A stretch of DNA of 5,426 nucleotides from CAYRHS01 sp964424125 (GTDB taxonomy: Bacteria; Actinomycetota; Acidimicrobiia; IMCC26256; JAOSJL01): positions 1 to 5,426 of the forward strand of contig CAYRHS010000189.1 in the NCBI GenBank assembly GCA_964424125.1, given 5' to 3'. The notes beneath the pieces are model-generated. The model had not been told where the DNA came from, did not search any database, and saw nothing but the letters and a program-made list of their open reading frames with translations. Shown piece by piece: positions 5,284 to 5,426 of this stretch. The position numbers were made by a program, and so were the translations under genes. Position 1 is the stretch's first letter, and every line of letters starts with the position of its first letter.

Positions 5284-5426
5284 TCAGAGGCGCTCGACGA
5301 TCGCGGCCGCGAACTCGGACGTCTTGACCTTGGTCGCGCCCTCGGTGAGGCGGGCGAAGTCGTAGGTGACGATCTTCTCCGCGATGGTTGCCTCCAGCCC
5401 CCGCACGATCGCGTCGGCCGCCTCCT
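5284..5426 (-). CDS. icd: NADP-dependent isocitrate dehydrogenase, C-terminal fragment
   Basis: Only the last 46 complete codons are present, ending with TGA at 5286-5284. The sequence begins EAADAIVRGLEATI, then KIVTYDFARLTEGATKVKTS, and ends SEFAAAIVERL. This follows the C-terminus of the E. coli-type homodimeric enzyme closely (EAADLIVKGMEGAI, TVTYDFERLMDGA, CSEFGDAIIENM). The enzyme converts isocitrate to 2-oxoglutarate and CO2. The active-site and cofactor-discriminating residues are outside the window, so NADP use is inferred from family resemblance. The gene precedes the J-domain gene by 40 bases and mdh beyond it, giving a TCA-cycle cluster. Confidence 0.88.
   Translation of the reverse strand, partial: EAADAIVRGLEATIAEKIVTYDFARLTEGATKVKTSEFAAAIVERL

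Noticed and set aside
1..5426. CRISPR array, insertion sequence, phage or defence genes, tRNA or rRNA
   Set aside because: No regularly spaced repeats, terminal inverted repeats with target duplications, transposase motifs or tRNA-like folds were seen. Base composition is uniform apart from the promoter region.

Overview
This is high-GC DNA with actinobacterial character. It shows dense GC-ending codons, a secreted protein with an LPRTG sortase signal and a basic tail, and long antisense shadow reading frames. The protein types would fit an Acidimicrobiia-like member of the Actinomycetota. That placement is inferred from gene content and style, not from a marker gene. No mobile element, CRISPR array, rRNA or tRNA is visible. 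The window looks chromosomal and mostly housekeeping, and I do not see a convincing new multi-gene system.

Layout. (1) Bases 1-247, plus strand: the C-terminal end of a cyclopropane-fatty-acyl-phospholipid synthase. (2) Bases 257-1683, minus strand: a two-gene operon with an ATGA start/stop overlap. The first gene (706-1683) encodes a soluble protein of unknown function with an RDHSWGPRDWW signature. The second (257-709) encodes a small membrane protein. The synthase and the membrane-protein gene converge, and their stop codons lie in opposite arms of one perfect hairpin. (3) Bases 1684-1999: a divergent control region. It holds a perfect 20-bp TetR-type palindrome next to the operon start, an 11-bp inverted repeat with widely spaced arms, and a sigma-70-like promoter and Shine-Dalgarno for the next gene. 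(4) Bases 2000-3358, plus strand: a secreted, sortase-anchored protein whose frame is interrupted by one TAG at codon 48. (5) Bases 3359-3459: hairpins between convergent genes. (6) Bases 3460-5426, minus strand: a TCA-cycle cluster. Transcription would run from isocitrate dehydrogenase (partial) through a C-terminal J-domain protein to malate dehydrogenase.

How the genes relate. Isocitrate and malate dehydrogenase are both oxidative TCA enzymes and look co-transcribed, with the J-domain gene between them. The two-gene operon is probably controlled by a TetR-family repressor encoded outside the window. Its products may concern lipid or hydrophobic-compound metabolism, but that is weak inference from the neighbouring lipid-modifying synthase. 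The points most worth a second look are the amber-interrupted sortase substrate, the operator palindrome, the spaced inverted repeat, and the J-domain gene inside the TCA cluster.
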